From: an uncultured Oscillospiraceae bacterium
Lineage (GTDB): Bacteria > Bacillota > Clostridia > Oscillospirales > Oscillospiraceae
DNA: 64,000 nt
Direction of reading: 5' to 3'
Assembly (NCBI GenBank): GCA_947629245.1
Contig: CANRDC010000004.1
Span: 25,961-89,960, forward strand
Made by a program: the position numbers and the translations under genes. Under the pieces are notes generated by a model, which saw only the letters and a program-made list of their open reading frames with translations, was not told the DNA's origin and did no database searches. Every line of letters begins with the position of its first letter. Positions within the stretch are counted from its first letter, which is position 1. This document shows positions 24,296 through 32,232 of the stretch, piece after piece.

Positions 24296-26134
24296 ATGGA
24301 TCTATTCTATAAGATCATCGCCCTGCTGGGCGGTCTGGCCATGTTCCTGTACGGCATGCGGGTCATGGGCGACGGACTGAAGAGCTGTTCCGGCAGCGCA
24401 ATGAAGGCGGCTCTCGCCAAGGTCACCAGCAAGCCCGCTCTGGGCTTTCTGCTGGGCACGCTGGTCACCTGCATGATCCAGAGCTCCACCGCCACCATCG
24501 TGCTGACCGTGGGTCTGGTGGGCGCGGGCTTTCTCACCTTCCGCCAGTCCATCGGCATCGTCCTGGGCGCCAACGTGGGCACCGCCATCACCGCCCAGAT
24601 CATCCGCCTCATGGACCTGCAGGCCGGGTCCACCAGCCTCCTGTACCTCTTTAACGCGGAGAATCTGGCCCCCATCGCCCTGGTCATCGGCATCGTGCTG
24701 CTCATGTTCGTCCACGGCAACTCCGCCCAGAACGTGGGGACCATCGCCATGGGCTTCGGCGTGCTGTTCATGGGACTGATCTTCATGAGCGACGCGGTGA
24801 GCAGCTTCGGCAGCTCCCTGAGCGGCCTTTTGACCGCCTTCGAGGGCAACTACTTCCTGGGCTTCCTGGCGGGCACCGCCGTCACCGGCGTCATCCAGAG
24901 CTCCTCCGCCGTCATCGGCATCCTGCAGACCTTCGCAAGCTCCGTGGGCGTTCATTTCTGCGGCGTGCTGGGCGTCATCATCGGCGTCAACATCGGCGAC
25001 TGCCTCACCACCTTCCTGGTCTGCCGCATCGGCGCAAAGCCCGAGCAGATCCGCACGGTCACGGTCCATGTGATCTATAACATCTGCGCGGCCGTGCTGA
25101 TCTCCGCCGTGTTGACCATCTGCCGCGGCACGGGTCTGATCGGCGACGGGCTGTGGTACGCCAGCCTGGACTCCGGCGGCGTGGCCAACGTCCACGGCCT
25201 TTTCCGGCTGGTACCGGCGGTATTGTTCCTGCCTCTGTCCGGGACGTTCGCCAAGCTGGCCGAAAAGCTCGTGCCGGACAAGCCCGCCCCGGCGGAATAT
25301 CAGGACATCGTGGAGAATCTCCGGGAGCTGGACAGCCACCTGGTCACCAACCCCCGCATCGCCCTGGACCAGTCCGCACACCTGATCAGCCATATGGCCG
25401 ACGTGGCGCTGGACAATTTCCTGATCGCCACGCGGCAGCTTTTCGACTATGACCCCAAGCAGGACGAGCGCATCTCCCGACGGGAGGCTCTGCTGGACCG
25501 GATGGCGGACGCCACAAACCAGTATGTGGTGGATCTTTCCTCCCACATCACCCTCTCCTCCGACAACAGGACCCAGAACTTCCAGATCAAGGCCCTCACC
25601 TGCTTTGAGCGCATCGGCGACCTGGCCGTCAGCATCGAGCACGACTGCCAGCGGCTGCGGGAGGGCGGCAAGCCCATCTCAGAGCAGGCCAGGACCGATC
25701 TGCAGGCCGCCATCCACGCCGTGACCGATATCCTGAAGCTCTCCGTCCGGACCTACAAGGAGAACAATATCCGCAGCGCCAGGGCCGTGGAGCCCCTGGA
25801 GGAGGTCATCGACGACCTGATCGAGGCCATGAAGGCCCGGCATGTGGACCGGATGACGAAGGGCGTCTGCGACGTATACACCGGCATCCAGTACCAGAAC
25901 ATCCTCCAGAGCCTGGAGCGGGTGTCCGACCAGTGCTCCGACCTGGGCGTGTACATCCTCAGCCGGGACGACAGCGCCATCACCGGCCAGGAGCACCAGT
26001 ACCTGCACGACCTGCACCACTCCGACAACGAGTCCTACCGCAAGATGTTCCGGGAGAACTATCAGAAGTATTTCCAGGACGTGGGCCAGACGCCAAAAAC
26101 GGACGGCCAGACGCCCGAGACAAAAACATCTTGA
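24296..26134 (+). CDS. Na/Pi cotransporter family protein with C-terminal PhoU-like domain
   Basis: The 612-residue protein carries the duplicated NptA signature: GTLVTCMIQSSTATIVLTVGLVGAG and GTAVTGVIQSSSAVIGILQTFA, each with the QSSS/QSST ion-binding motif, plus eight or more membrane helices to residue 310. From about 345 a PhoU-like helical domain follows (DVALDNFLIATRQLF, FERIGDLAVSIEHD). Members move phosphate or related anions with sodium. GGAGA precedes the ATG. It stands before asnB but has its own downstream terminator. No phosphate-regulator gene is nearby. Confidence 0.9.
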   Translation: MDLFYKIIALLGGLAMFLYGMRVMGDGLKSCSGSAMKAALAKVTSKPALGFLLGTLVTCMIQSSTATIVLTVGLVGAGFLTFRQSIGIVLGANVGTAITAQIIRLMDLQAGSTSLLYLFNAENLAPIALVIGIVLLMFVHGNSAQNVGTIAMGFGVLFMGLIFMSDAVSSFGSSLSGLLTAFEGNYFLGFLAGTAVTGVIQSSSAVIGILQTFASSVGVHFCGVLGVIIGVNIGDCLTTFLVCRIGAKPEQIRTVTVHVIYNICAAVLISAVLTICRGTGLIGDGLWYASLDSGGVANVHGLFRLVPAVLFLPLSGTFAKLAEKLVPDKPAPAEYQDIVENLRELDSHLVTNPRIALDQSAHLISHMADVALDNFLIATRQLFDYDPKQDERISRREALLDRMADATNQYVVDLSSHITLSSDNRTQNFQIKALTCFERIGDLAVSIEHDCQRLREGGKPISEQARTDLQAAIHAVTDILKLSVRTYKENNIRSARAVEPLEEVIDDLIEAMKARHVDRMTKGVCDVYTGIQYQNILQSLERVSDQCSDLGVYILSRDDSAITGQEHQYLHDLHHSDNESYRKMFRENYQKYFQDVGQTPKTDGQTPETKTS

Positions 26135-26159
26135 CAAATCCGGCCCGCGAGCCTATAAT
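26131..26159 (+). promoter_or_regulatory. asnB promoter, perfect consensus
   Basis: TTGACA (26131-26136) and TATAAT (26154-26159) with a 17-bp spacer. The -35 box overlaps the TGA stop of the transporter gene, so transcription of asnB begins near 26166, exactly at the following hairpin. Confidence 0.88.
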
Positions 26160-26167
26160 GCCCAATA

Positions 26168-26207
26168 AGAGCAACGGCGTTCTGAGAAACGGCGCTGCTC
26201 TTTTTTT
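26168..26207 (+). terminator. Terminator-like hairpin at the 5' end of the asnB leader
   Basis: AGAGCA pairs with TGCTCT at the base of a hairpin with a GC-rich inner part, followed by seven T. It ends the transporter transcript but also lies inside the asnB transcript made from the 26131 promoter. Confidence 0.7.
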
Positions 26208-26227
26208 GCGTCAAGGAGTGAAAGAAT

Positions 26228-27808
26228 ATGTGCGGTATCATGGGATTTACGAAAAGGACGCTGACCCGCGACGAGCTGCGGCCCTATTTTGACAGGACCT
26301 GCTTCCGGGGTCCGGATATGACCCGCGTGGAGGAGGCCGGAGGCGGCTGGCTGTGCTTCCACCGGCTGGCCATCATGGGCCTGCACCCGGACGGGATGCA
26401 GCCGTTCCATCTGGACGGGGACATGGCGGTGTGCAACGGGGAGCTCTATCTGTTCCGGCCGCTGAAAGCGGAGCTGGCAAAGGAATATACCTTCCAAAGC
26501 CAGTCCGACTGCGAGATCATCCTGCCCCTGTACCGCAAATACGGCCTGGATATGTTCGCCATGCTGGACGCGGAATTCGCCATGATCATCTATGACAGCC
26601 GAAAGGACGAATTCATCGCCGCCCGGGACCCCATCGGCATCCGGCCGCTGTTTTACGGGTATCTGGACGACGGAAGCATGGTCTTTGCCAGCGAGGCGAA
26701 AAACCTGGTGGGACTTTGCAAAGAGATCGTCCCCTTCCCGCCCGGCCACTACTACGCCGGGGGAAAATTCGTCCGCTACGCCGACGTGACGGCGGTGGAC
26801 CGCTACATAGACGACGACCTGGAGACCGTGTGCGGTCACATCCGGGAAAAGCTCATCCTGGGCGTGGATAAGCGCCTGGACGCGGACGCGCCATTGGGCT
26901 TTCTCCTGTCCGGCGGCCTGGACTCCAGCCTGGTGTGCGCCATCTCCGCCCGCATCCTGGGCAAGCATATCCGCACCTTCGCCATCGGCATGGATTCCGA
27001 CGCCATCGACCTGAAATACGCCCGCCAGGTGGCGGACTACATCGGCGCGGACCACATGGAGGTGTACATGACCCGCCGACAGGTGCTGGACACCCTGGAG
27101 GAGGTAGTGGCTATGCTGGGCACCTGGGACATCACCACCATCCGGGCCAGCATGGGCATGTATCTGTGCTGCAAGGCCATCCACGACACCTCCGACGTGC
27201 GGGTGCTGCTCACGGGGGAGATATCCGACGAGCTGTTCGGCTACAAGTACACCGACTTCGCCCCCTCCCCGGAGGCATTCCAGCGGGAGGCCAAAAAGCG
27301 GGTAGACGAGCTTTACATGTACGACGTGCTCCGGGCCGACCGGTGCATCTCCGCCAACTCCCTGGAGGCACGGGTGCCCTTCGGGGACCTGGAATTCGTC
27401 AAATACGTCATGAGCGTGGACCCGAAGCTGAAGGTGAACCGGTACAACATGGGCAAATACCTGCTGCGCCACGCCTTTGAGAAGGACCATATCCTCCCCG
27501 ACTCCATCCTCTGGCGGCAGAAGGCGGCCTTCTCCGACGCGGTGGGCCACTCCATGGTGGACGACCTGAAGGAATACGCCGAGAGCCGATACACCGACGA
27601 GGAATTTGAGAAAAAGCGCATGGCCTACGACTTCGCCCGGCCCTTCACCAAGGAGAGTCTGCTCTACCGGGAGCTCTTCGAGCGGTATTACCCCGGTCAG
27701 GCCCCCATGGTCAAGGACTTCTGGATGCCCAACCGGGAATGGGCGGGCTGCGACGTGAACGACCCCAGCGCCCGTGTCCTGGCCAACTACGGCGCCAGCG
27801 GCGAGTAA
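26228..27808 (+). CDS. asnB: Asparagine synthase B (glutamine-hydrolysing)
   Basis: AsnB makes asparagine from aspartate, ATP and glutamine ammonia. Cys2 after the start methionine (MCGIMGF) is the glutaminase nucleophile; FHRLAIMG and CNGEL complete that domain. The synthetase half contains the PP-loop LLSGGLDSSLVCAI near residue 232 and LLTGEISDELFGYKY. At 526 residues it is the short bacterial form. AAGGAG lies about eight bases before the ATG. A promoter and terminator-like hairpin form its leader, suggesting attenuation. Confidence 0.95.
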   Translation: MCGIMGFTKRTLTRDELRPYFDRTCFRGPDMTRVEEAGGGWLCFHRLAIMGLHPDGMQPFHLDGDMAVCNGELYLFRPLKAELAKEYTFQSQSDCEIILPLYRKYGLDMFAMLDAEFAMIIYDSRKDEFIAARDPIGIRPLFYGYLDDGSMVFASEAKNLVGLCKEIVPFPPGHYYAGGKFVRYADVTAVDRYIDDDLETVCGHIREKLILGVDKRLDADAPLGFLLSGGLDSSLVCAISARILGKHIRTFAIGMDSDAIDLKYARQVADYIGADHMEVYMTRRQVLDTLEEVVAMLGTWDITTIRASMGMYLCCKAIHDTSDVRVLLTGEISDELFGYKYTDFAPSPEAFQREAKKRVDELYMYDVLRADRCISANSLEARVPFGDLEFVKYVMSVDPKLKVNRYNMGKYLLRHAFEKDHILPDSILWRQKAAFSDAVGHSMVDDLKEYAESRYTDEEFEKKRMAYDFARPFTKESLLYRELFERYYPGQAPMVKDFWMPNREWAGCDVNDPSARVLANYGASGE

Positions 27809-27827
27809 CTCATCCCGCAATAGGAAA

Positions 27828-27865
27828 ACCGGGGCGGCGCATGCCGTCCCGGTCCTCTTCTTTTT
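27828..27865. terminator. Bidirectional terminator after asnB
   Basis: ACCGGGGCGGC / GCCGTCCCGGT form an 11-bp stem (one G-U) around GCAT, followed by CCTCTTCTTTTT; the minus side reads GGTTTTCC. Confidence 0.85.
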
Positions 27866-28358
27866 ATCCATCCAGCCCGTACAGGCGCTTGAAAAGGGCC
27901 TCCATCTCCTTCTCCGGCAGGTCCAGGGGCCTCTCATCGTAATAGGGCTCGCCGTTTTTCACGCCCATCCGCACCCGGCTGGGGCCATCCAGGTAATAGC
28001 CCTCATAGTCGTAGTCCGCCGGGGACGCGGCCTGGATATAGGCCGCCAGCGCGTCGGCCGCCTTTTGGCTCGCCTCCCCATAGCCGCCGCCGATGGCGGG
28101 ACCGGAGCTGCCGCGGTACACCTCCAGATATACCGTGCCGCCGTCCGACCCCTCGACCCGGACGCAGTAGCTGTACTGTTCCTCCAGGTTCTCCGTCACA
28201 TACAGCGGTTCGCCAAACAGCGCCCGCAGCCGCCCCAGTACCAGAGCGGTCTGCCGGCCGTAGTCGGGCGAAAATCCCTCCAGGATGTTCCGGATACGGG
28301 AGCTGAGCATCGGCATCGGGTCCCGGCTCGCCTCCGCGGTGAATCGATACTGATCCAT
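27864..28358 (-). CDS. Hypothetical 164-residue protein
   Basis: The protein begins MDQYRFTAEASRDPMPMLSSRI and has an alpha/beta pattern without membrane segments: a helix, VYLEVYRGSSGPAIGGG, and a C-terminal YDERPLDLPEKEMEALFKRLYG. I recognise no domain. AAGGAG lies 10 bases before the ATG at 28358. It follows the acyl-ACP thioesterase by seven bases and is probably cotranscribed, which is the only functional hint. Confidence 0.6.
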   Translation of the reverse strand: MDQYRFTAEASRDPMPMLSSRIRNILEGFSPDYGRQTALVLGRLRALFGEPLYVTENLEEQYSYCVRVEGSDGGTVYLEVYRGSSGPAIGGGYGEASQKAADALAAYIQAASPADYDYEGYYLDGPSRVRMGVKNGEPYYDERPLDLPEKEMEALFKRLYGLDG

Positions 28359-28365
28359 GTCCCCG

Positions 28366-29115
28366 TCACTCCTTTCCCCCGCGCGGCCGCAGCGCCATCT
28401 GCACGGCGGCGGTCCCGTCGGGCTTTTGCACCAGGAAGTGCCAGCCCTCTCCGTCCCGCCGACGGTAGACGCAGAGCGTCTCCCCCTCCCGGCAGGCCAC
28501 GGAATAGGACACCTCCGCCTCGGCGACGTCCATGGCCTCCAGCTCCGCCACGGTAAAGGTCCCCAGGAGCATGCGGACGTAGGCCACATTGTTCATGTGC
28601 CGTCCCATGTCGATGTCACGGGAGCCCACCGTGTAGGTCAGGCACAGGTTTGCCGGGTCCGGCTGCTCCCGGAACCGGGTGAAGGGCGCTTCACACACCC
28701 GCTCGGGCCGGTGCTCCATGGCCAGCGGGTAGCCGAAATCCCCCACCTTCATCACCCGGCCCGTGTCGATGTTCTGGCCCACCCATTCGGTGCGGCCCTC
28801 CACAAGGACCGTCCCGTTTCGGGCAATGGTATAAAACCGGTCGCACTTCACCGCCCCCGGCTTTCCCGGCCAGGTCCGGGCCGTGACGCTCTCCGCCAGC
28901 CGGGGCCTGTCCCGGACGATGCGCAGCCGCGTCCGCACCGCCACCCAGTAGGCCCGGCGCCCGTGCATGCCGTCAAAGCCCACGCCCAGCTTTTCCGCGT
29001 GGGACGAGGCCATGTCCATGAACAGGTCGAACATCCCGGCTATGGACATGCGCCCCTGGGCGTCCACCTGGCTGGACTGGACGGCGAACGCCGTCTCAAA
29101 TACGTTTTCTTCCAT
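28366..29115 (-). CDS. Acyl-ACP thioesterase (FatA/FatB-like, double hotdog)
   Basis: The 249-residue protein is a tandem hotdog thioesterase like plant FatA/FatB and their gut-bacterial relatives, releasing fatty acids from acyl carrier protein. The first half carries MFDLFMDMASSHAEKLG and YWVAVRTRLRI, the second DIDMGRHMNNVAYVRMLL, with the conserved N-x-H-type active region. GGAG precedes the ATG by six bases. Only about 20 bases separate its start from a terminator behind nrdG, so expression must read through or start upstream. Confidence 0.85.
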   Translation of the reverse strand: MEENVFETAFAVQSSQVDAQGRMSIAGMFDLFMDMASSHAEKLGVGFDGMHGRRAYWVAVRTRLRIVRDRPRLAESVTARTWPGKPGAVKCDRFYTIARNGTVLVEGRTEWVGQNIDTGRVMKVGDFGYPLAMEHRPERVCEAPFTRFREQPDPANLCLTYTVGSRDIDMGRHMNNVAYVRMLLGTFTVAELEAMDVAEAEVSYSVACREGETLCVYRRRDGEGWHFLVQKPDGTAAVQMALRPRGGKE

Positions 29116-29131
29116 ATGCCGCTCCCCTGTA

Positions 29132-29160
29132 AAAATCGGCCCTTCTCTCCGGAAGGGCCG
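29132..29160 (-). terminator. Terminator of the nrdDG operon, immediately ahead of the thioesterase gene
   Basis: CGGCCCTTC / GAAGGGCCG (29137-29160), followed on the minus strand by ATTTTTA. The thioesterase ribosome site begins a few bases later. Confidence 0.75.
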
Positions 29161-29166
29161 GTCAGT

Positions 29167-29700
29167 TCATTTTGCCATCCCATCGTCCCACAGGACGATC
29201 CTGCCCGCCTCGCGGGTCTTATTCATGTCGATGAGCCGCTGGTTGGACGAGCCGCGAAACCGCAGGCTGATGTCCTTCAACCGCTCCATGAAGGGACCGT
29301 CCACCAGCACGTCGATCATGCCCAGCATCTCGTCCGTCACCTCGCAGCGGGGATGCTTGCCGATACGGTGCAGATCCTCGTAGACATACCCGGTGAAGGC
29401 CCATATGGTCTTGTTCGGATACAGCGCCCGCACCCGCCGCAGAAACGGCGTCAGTGCCCGCTGGTTTTCCGGCTCGAAGGGGTCGCCCCCCAAGAGCGTC
29501 AGGCCGTTGATATAGTCCGGGGCCAGCAGACCCAATATCCGCCCCTCCGTTTTCAGCGTGAAGGGCTCGCCGTATTCAAAGTCCCATGTCTCCGGCTGAA
29601 AGCAGCCGGGACACCGGTTGGTGCAGCCCGACACGAACAGCGTCACCCGCACGCCGACGCCGTTGGCGATATCACAGTTTTTGATCTGTCCGTAATACAT
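29167..29700 (-). CDS. nrdG: Anaerobic ribonucleotide reductase activating protein
   Basis: NrdG is the radical-SAM enzyme that installs the glycyl radical on NrdD. The iron-sulfur motif CTNRCPGC is at residues 26-33, followed by TLLGGDPFEPEN (SAM/GGD motif) and VDGPFMERLKD. The 177-residue length is normal. It begins three bases after the nrdD stop, so the two are cotranscribed and NrdR-controlled. Confidence 0.95.
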   Translation of the reverse strand: MYYGQIKNCDIANGVGVRVTLFVSGCTNRCPGCFQPETWDFEYGEPFTLKTEGRILGLLAPDYINGLTLLGGDPFEPENQRALTPFLRRVRALYPNKTIWAFTGYVYEDLHRIGKHPRCEVTDEMLGMIDVLVDGPFMERLKDISLRFRGSSNQRLIDMNKTREAGRIVLWDDGMAK

Positions 29701-29703
29701 GCC

Positions 29704-31902
29704 TTACAGGTGCAGGACCCGGTCCTTGATCTCCTGGGTACGGCCCTGGTTCCAGAACTGGGTGCCGATGTAGCCGCAGGTCCGCCGGGCCACGTTCATC
29801 TTGTCCTGGTCGGTGTTGCCGCAGCGCGGGCAGCGCCAGATAAGCTTGCCGTCGTCCTCCACGATCTCGATCTCGCCGTCCCAGCCGCAGACCTGGCAAT
29901 AGTCGCTCTTGGTGTTCAGCTCGGCGTAGATGATGTTGTCGTAGATGAACCGCATCACCTGCAGCACCGCCTCCAGGTTGTTCTGCATGTCCGGCACCTC
30001 CACATAGCTGATGGCGCCGCCGGGCGACAGATGCTGGAACTGGGCCTCGAACTTGAGCTTGGTGAACGCGTCGATCTCCTCCGTCACGTGCACGTGATAG
30101 GAGTTGGTGATGTACCCCTTGTCGGTGATGCCCTCGATGACGCCGAAGCGCTTTTGCAGGCACTTGGCGAACTTGTAGGTGGTGCTCTCCAGCGGCGTGC
30201 CGTACAGGGAGAAGTCGATGTTGTGCTGCTCCTTCCACCGCTTGCAGGCGGCGTTCATGTACTGCATGATCTCCAGAGCGAAGGGCGTGGCGGAGGGGTC
30301 CGTGTGGCTCTTGCCGGTCATGTACTTGACGCACTCATACAGCCCCGCGTAGCCCAGGGAGATGGTAGAGTAGCCGTTGTACAGCAGCTTGTCGATGGGC
30401 TCGCCCTTCTGCAGACGGGCCAGGGCGCCGTACTGCCACAGGATGGGCGCGGCGTCGGAGAGAGTGCCCTTCAGCCGCTCGTGGCGGCACATCAGCGCCC
30501 GGTGGCACAGCTCCAGCCGTTCGTCGAATATCTTCCAGAACTTCTCAAGATTGCCGCCGGAGGAAAGAGCCACGTCCGGCAGGTTGATGGTGACCACGCC
30601 CTGGTTGAAGCGGCCATAGTACTTGTGCTTGCCCGGCTCGTAGTTGCCCGCGTTGGCGATGTTGCCCAGCCCTGCGTCGGTAAAGCGGTCCGGCGTCAGG
30701 AAGGAGCGGCAGCCCATGCAGGTGTACACGTCGCCCTTCAGCTCCAGCATCTTCTTCTCGGAGATGTAGTCGGGCACCATCCGCTTGGCGGTGCACTTGG
30801 CCGCCAGCTTGGTCAGGTACCAGTAGGGCGTGCCCTCCTCCACGTTGTCCTCCTCCAGCACGTAGATGAGCTTGGGGAAGGCGGGAGTGACCCAGATGCC
30901 CTTCTCGTTCTTCACGCCCTCGTACCGCTGGAGCAGGGTCTCCTCGATGATGATGGCCAGGTCCTTCTTCTCCTGCTCGCTCTTGGCCTCGTTCAGGTAC
31001 ATGAACACGGTGACGAAGGGGGCCTGTCCGTTGGTGGTCAGCAGCGTCACCACCTGATACTGGATGGTCTGCACGCCCCGGCGGATCTCCTCCCGCAGGC
31101 GCTTTTCCACGATCTCGTCCACCTGCTCCTTGGTGGGGACGATGCCCAGCGTGCTGATCTCGTCCCGGACGATGGCGCGGATCTTCTCCCGGCTGACCTG
31201 GACGAAGGGCGCCAGATGGGCCAGAGAGATGCTCTGGCCGCCGTACTGGTTGGAGGCCACCTGAGCCACGATCTGCGTGGCGATGTTGCAGGCGGTGGCA
31301 AAGCTGTGGGGCCGCTCGATGAGGGTGTCGGTGATGACGGTGCCGTTCTGGAGCATGTCCTCCAGATTCACCAGGTCGCAGTTGTGCATGTGCTGGGCGT
31401 AGTAGTCCGTGTCATGGAAGTGGATGATGCCCTCCTCGTGGGCCTCCACGATGTCCCGGGGCAGCAGCAGACGGTTGGTGATGTCCCGGCTCACCTCGCC
31501 GGCCATATAGTCCCGCTGGGTGGAGTTGACCACGGGATTCTTGTTGGAGTTCTCCTGCTTGGCCTCCTCGTTGTTGCACTCGATGAGGGCCAGGATACGG
31601 TCGTCGGTGGTGTTGGCCTGGCGGACCAGGCTGCGGGTGTAGCGGTAGGTGATGTACCGCTTGGCCACCTCATAGGCCCCGTGGGCCATGATCTGCTCCT
31701 CCACCATGTCCTGGATCTCCTCCACCGAGGGAGACCGCCCCAGTTCCATACAGGCCTTCTCCACCGAATCCGCGATGCGGTGGATCTGGGTGTTGGTCAT
31801 GCGCACATCCTCATCCACTACGTCGTTCGCCTTGCTGATGGCCGCGATGATCTTCGTGATGTCAAACGTGACCTCGGAGCCGTTTCTCTTGATGATCTTC
31901 AT
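29704..31902 (-). CDS. nrdD: Anaerobic ribonucleoside-triphosphate reductase
   Basis: The class III reductase converts NTPs to dNTPs using formate and a glycyl radical. Residues 1-95 are an ATP-cone (IIKRNGSEVTFDITKI). The barrel contains HFHDTDYYAQHMHNCDLVNL and MGCRSFLTPD. The C-terminus carries the zinc site CQVCG with CPRCG, and then the radical-bearing RRTCGYIGTQFWNQGRTQE. Full length at 732 residues. The leader has a sigma-A promoter occupied by tandem NrdR boxes. Confidence 0.96.
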   Translation of the reverse strand: MKIIKRNGSEVTFDITKIIAAISKANDVVDEDVRMTNTQIHRIADSVEKACMELGRSPSVEEIQDMVEEQIMAHGAYEVAKRYITYRYTRSLVRQANTTDDRILALIECNNEEAKQENSNKNPVVNSTQRDYMAGEVSRDITNRLLLPRDIVEAHEEGIIHFHDTDYYAQHMHNCDLVNLEDMLQNGTVITDTLIERPHSFATACNIATQIVAQVASNQYGGQSISLAHLAPFVQVSREKIRAIVRDEISTLGIVPTKEQVDEIVEKRLREEIRRGVQTIQYQVVTLLTTNGQAPFVTVFMYLNEAKSEQEKKDLAIIIEETLLQRYEGVKNEKGIWVTPAFPKLIYVLEEDNVEEGTPYWYLTKLAAKCTAKRMVPDYISEKKMLELKGDVYTCMGCRSFLTPDRFTDAGLGNIANAGNYEPGKHKYYGRFNQGVVTINLPDVALSSGGNLEKFWKIFDERLELCHRALMCRHERLKGTLSDAAPILWQYGALARLQKGEPIDKLLYNGYSTISLGYAGLYECVKYMTGKSHTDPSATPFALEIMQYMNAACKRWKEQHNIDFSLYGTPLESTTYKFAKCLQKRFGVIEGITDKGYITNSYHVHVTEEIDAFTKLKFEAQFQHLSPGGAISYVEVPDMQNNLEAVLQVMRFIYDNIIYAELNTKSDYCQVCGWDGEIEIVEDDGKLIWRCPRCGNTDQDKMNVARRTCGYIGTQFWNQGRTQEIKDRVLHL

Positions 31903-31974
31903 TGGTGCTACCCCTTCTCTCTGCTCTGTCTCCCCAGGTTCTTCCGCCTTGGTTACATAATGCCAGTGCTCGTA

Positions 31975-32003
31975 ATCTTAGCACAATATCTTGTGTCTGT
32001 CAA
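31975..32003 (-). promoter_or_regulatory. nrdDG promoter
   Basis: TTGACA (32003-31998) and TAAGAT (31980-31975) with 17 bp between, about 75 bp upstream of nrdD. Confidence 0.82.
31981..31996. promoter_or_regulatory. NrdR box 1
   Basis: GCACAATATCTTGTGT agrees with the NrdR consensus ACACAATATATTGTGT at 14 of 16 positions. It fills the spacer between the -35 and -10 boxes of the nrdDG promoter. Confidence 0.85.
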
Positions 32004-32012
32004 CTGTTTTTA

Positions 32013-32028
32013 CGCCAATATTTTGTAA
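32013..32028. promoter_or_regulatory. NrdR box 2 (degenerate)
   Basis: CGCCAATATTTTGTAA lies 32 bp from box 1, core to core, about three helical turns, which is the classical NrdR tandem spacing. It sits upstream of the -35 box. Confidence 0.65.
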
Positions 32029-32162
32029 CTCGCAAAAAGTCCGCAAAGCCTTGGAAATACCGGGTTTTCGTAACTTTTTGTAATTTTCTATATGTATGGG
32101 CGGCCCCGGATATCCTGAGATTTTTTCAAAAAATTTTTCTTTCGGCCCCCAAAATATGGCCA

Positions 32163-32191
32163 GCCGCCGCCCCGAAAAACGGGACGGCGGC
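32163..32191 (-). terminator. Hairpin after the dicarboxylate symporter gene
   Basis: GCCGCCGCCCCG / CGGGACGGCGGC pair (one G-U) around AAAAA. On the minus strand TGGCCATATTTT follows, so the T run is imperfect. Confidence 0.55.
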
Positions 32192-32232
32192 CTCCGCCGG
32201 ACACTGTATATCGACCTTTTGCGCTTCTCCTC

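Larger units (their letters stand above)
31903..32232. other. nrdD upstream region
   Basis: This 330-bp AT-rich region holds the nrdDG promoter and two NrdR boxes on the right-to-left side. At 32040-32100 there is only T/A-rich sequence, then the terminator of the dicarboxylate symporter. No gene was found. Confidence 0.7.

Noticed and set aside
26135-26227. T-box leader for asnB
   Set aside because: The leader is too short and lacks a T-box sequence or specifier loop.
28357-32028. A 1223-codon plus-strand frame opposite the thioesterase and nrdDG genes
   Set aside because: Same reason: three complete enzymes with motifs lie on the other strand.
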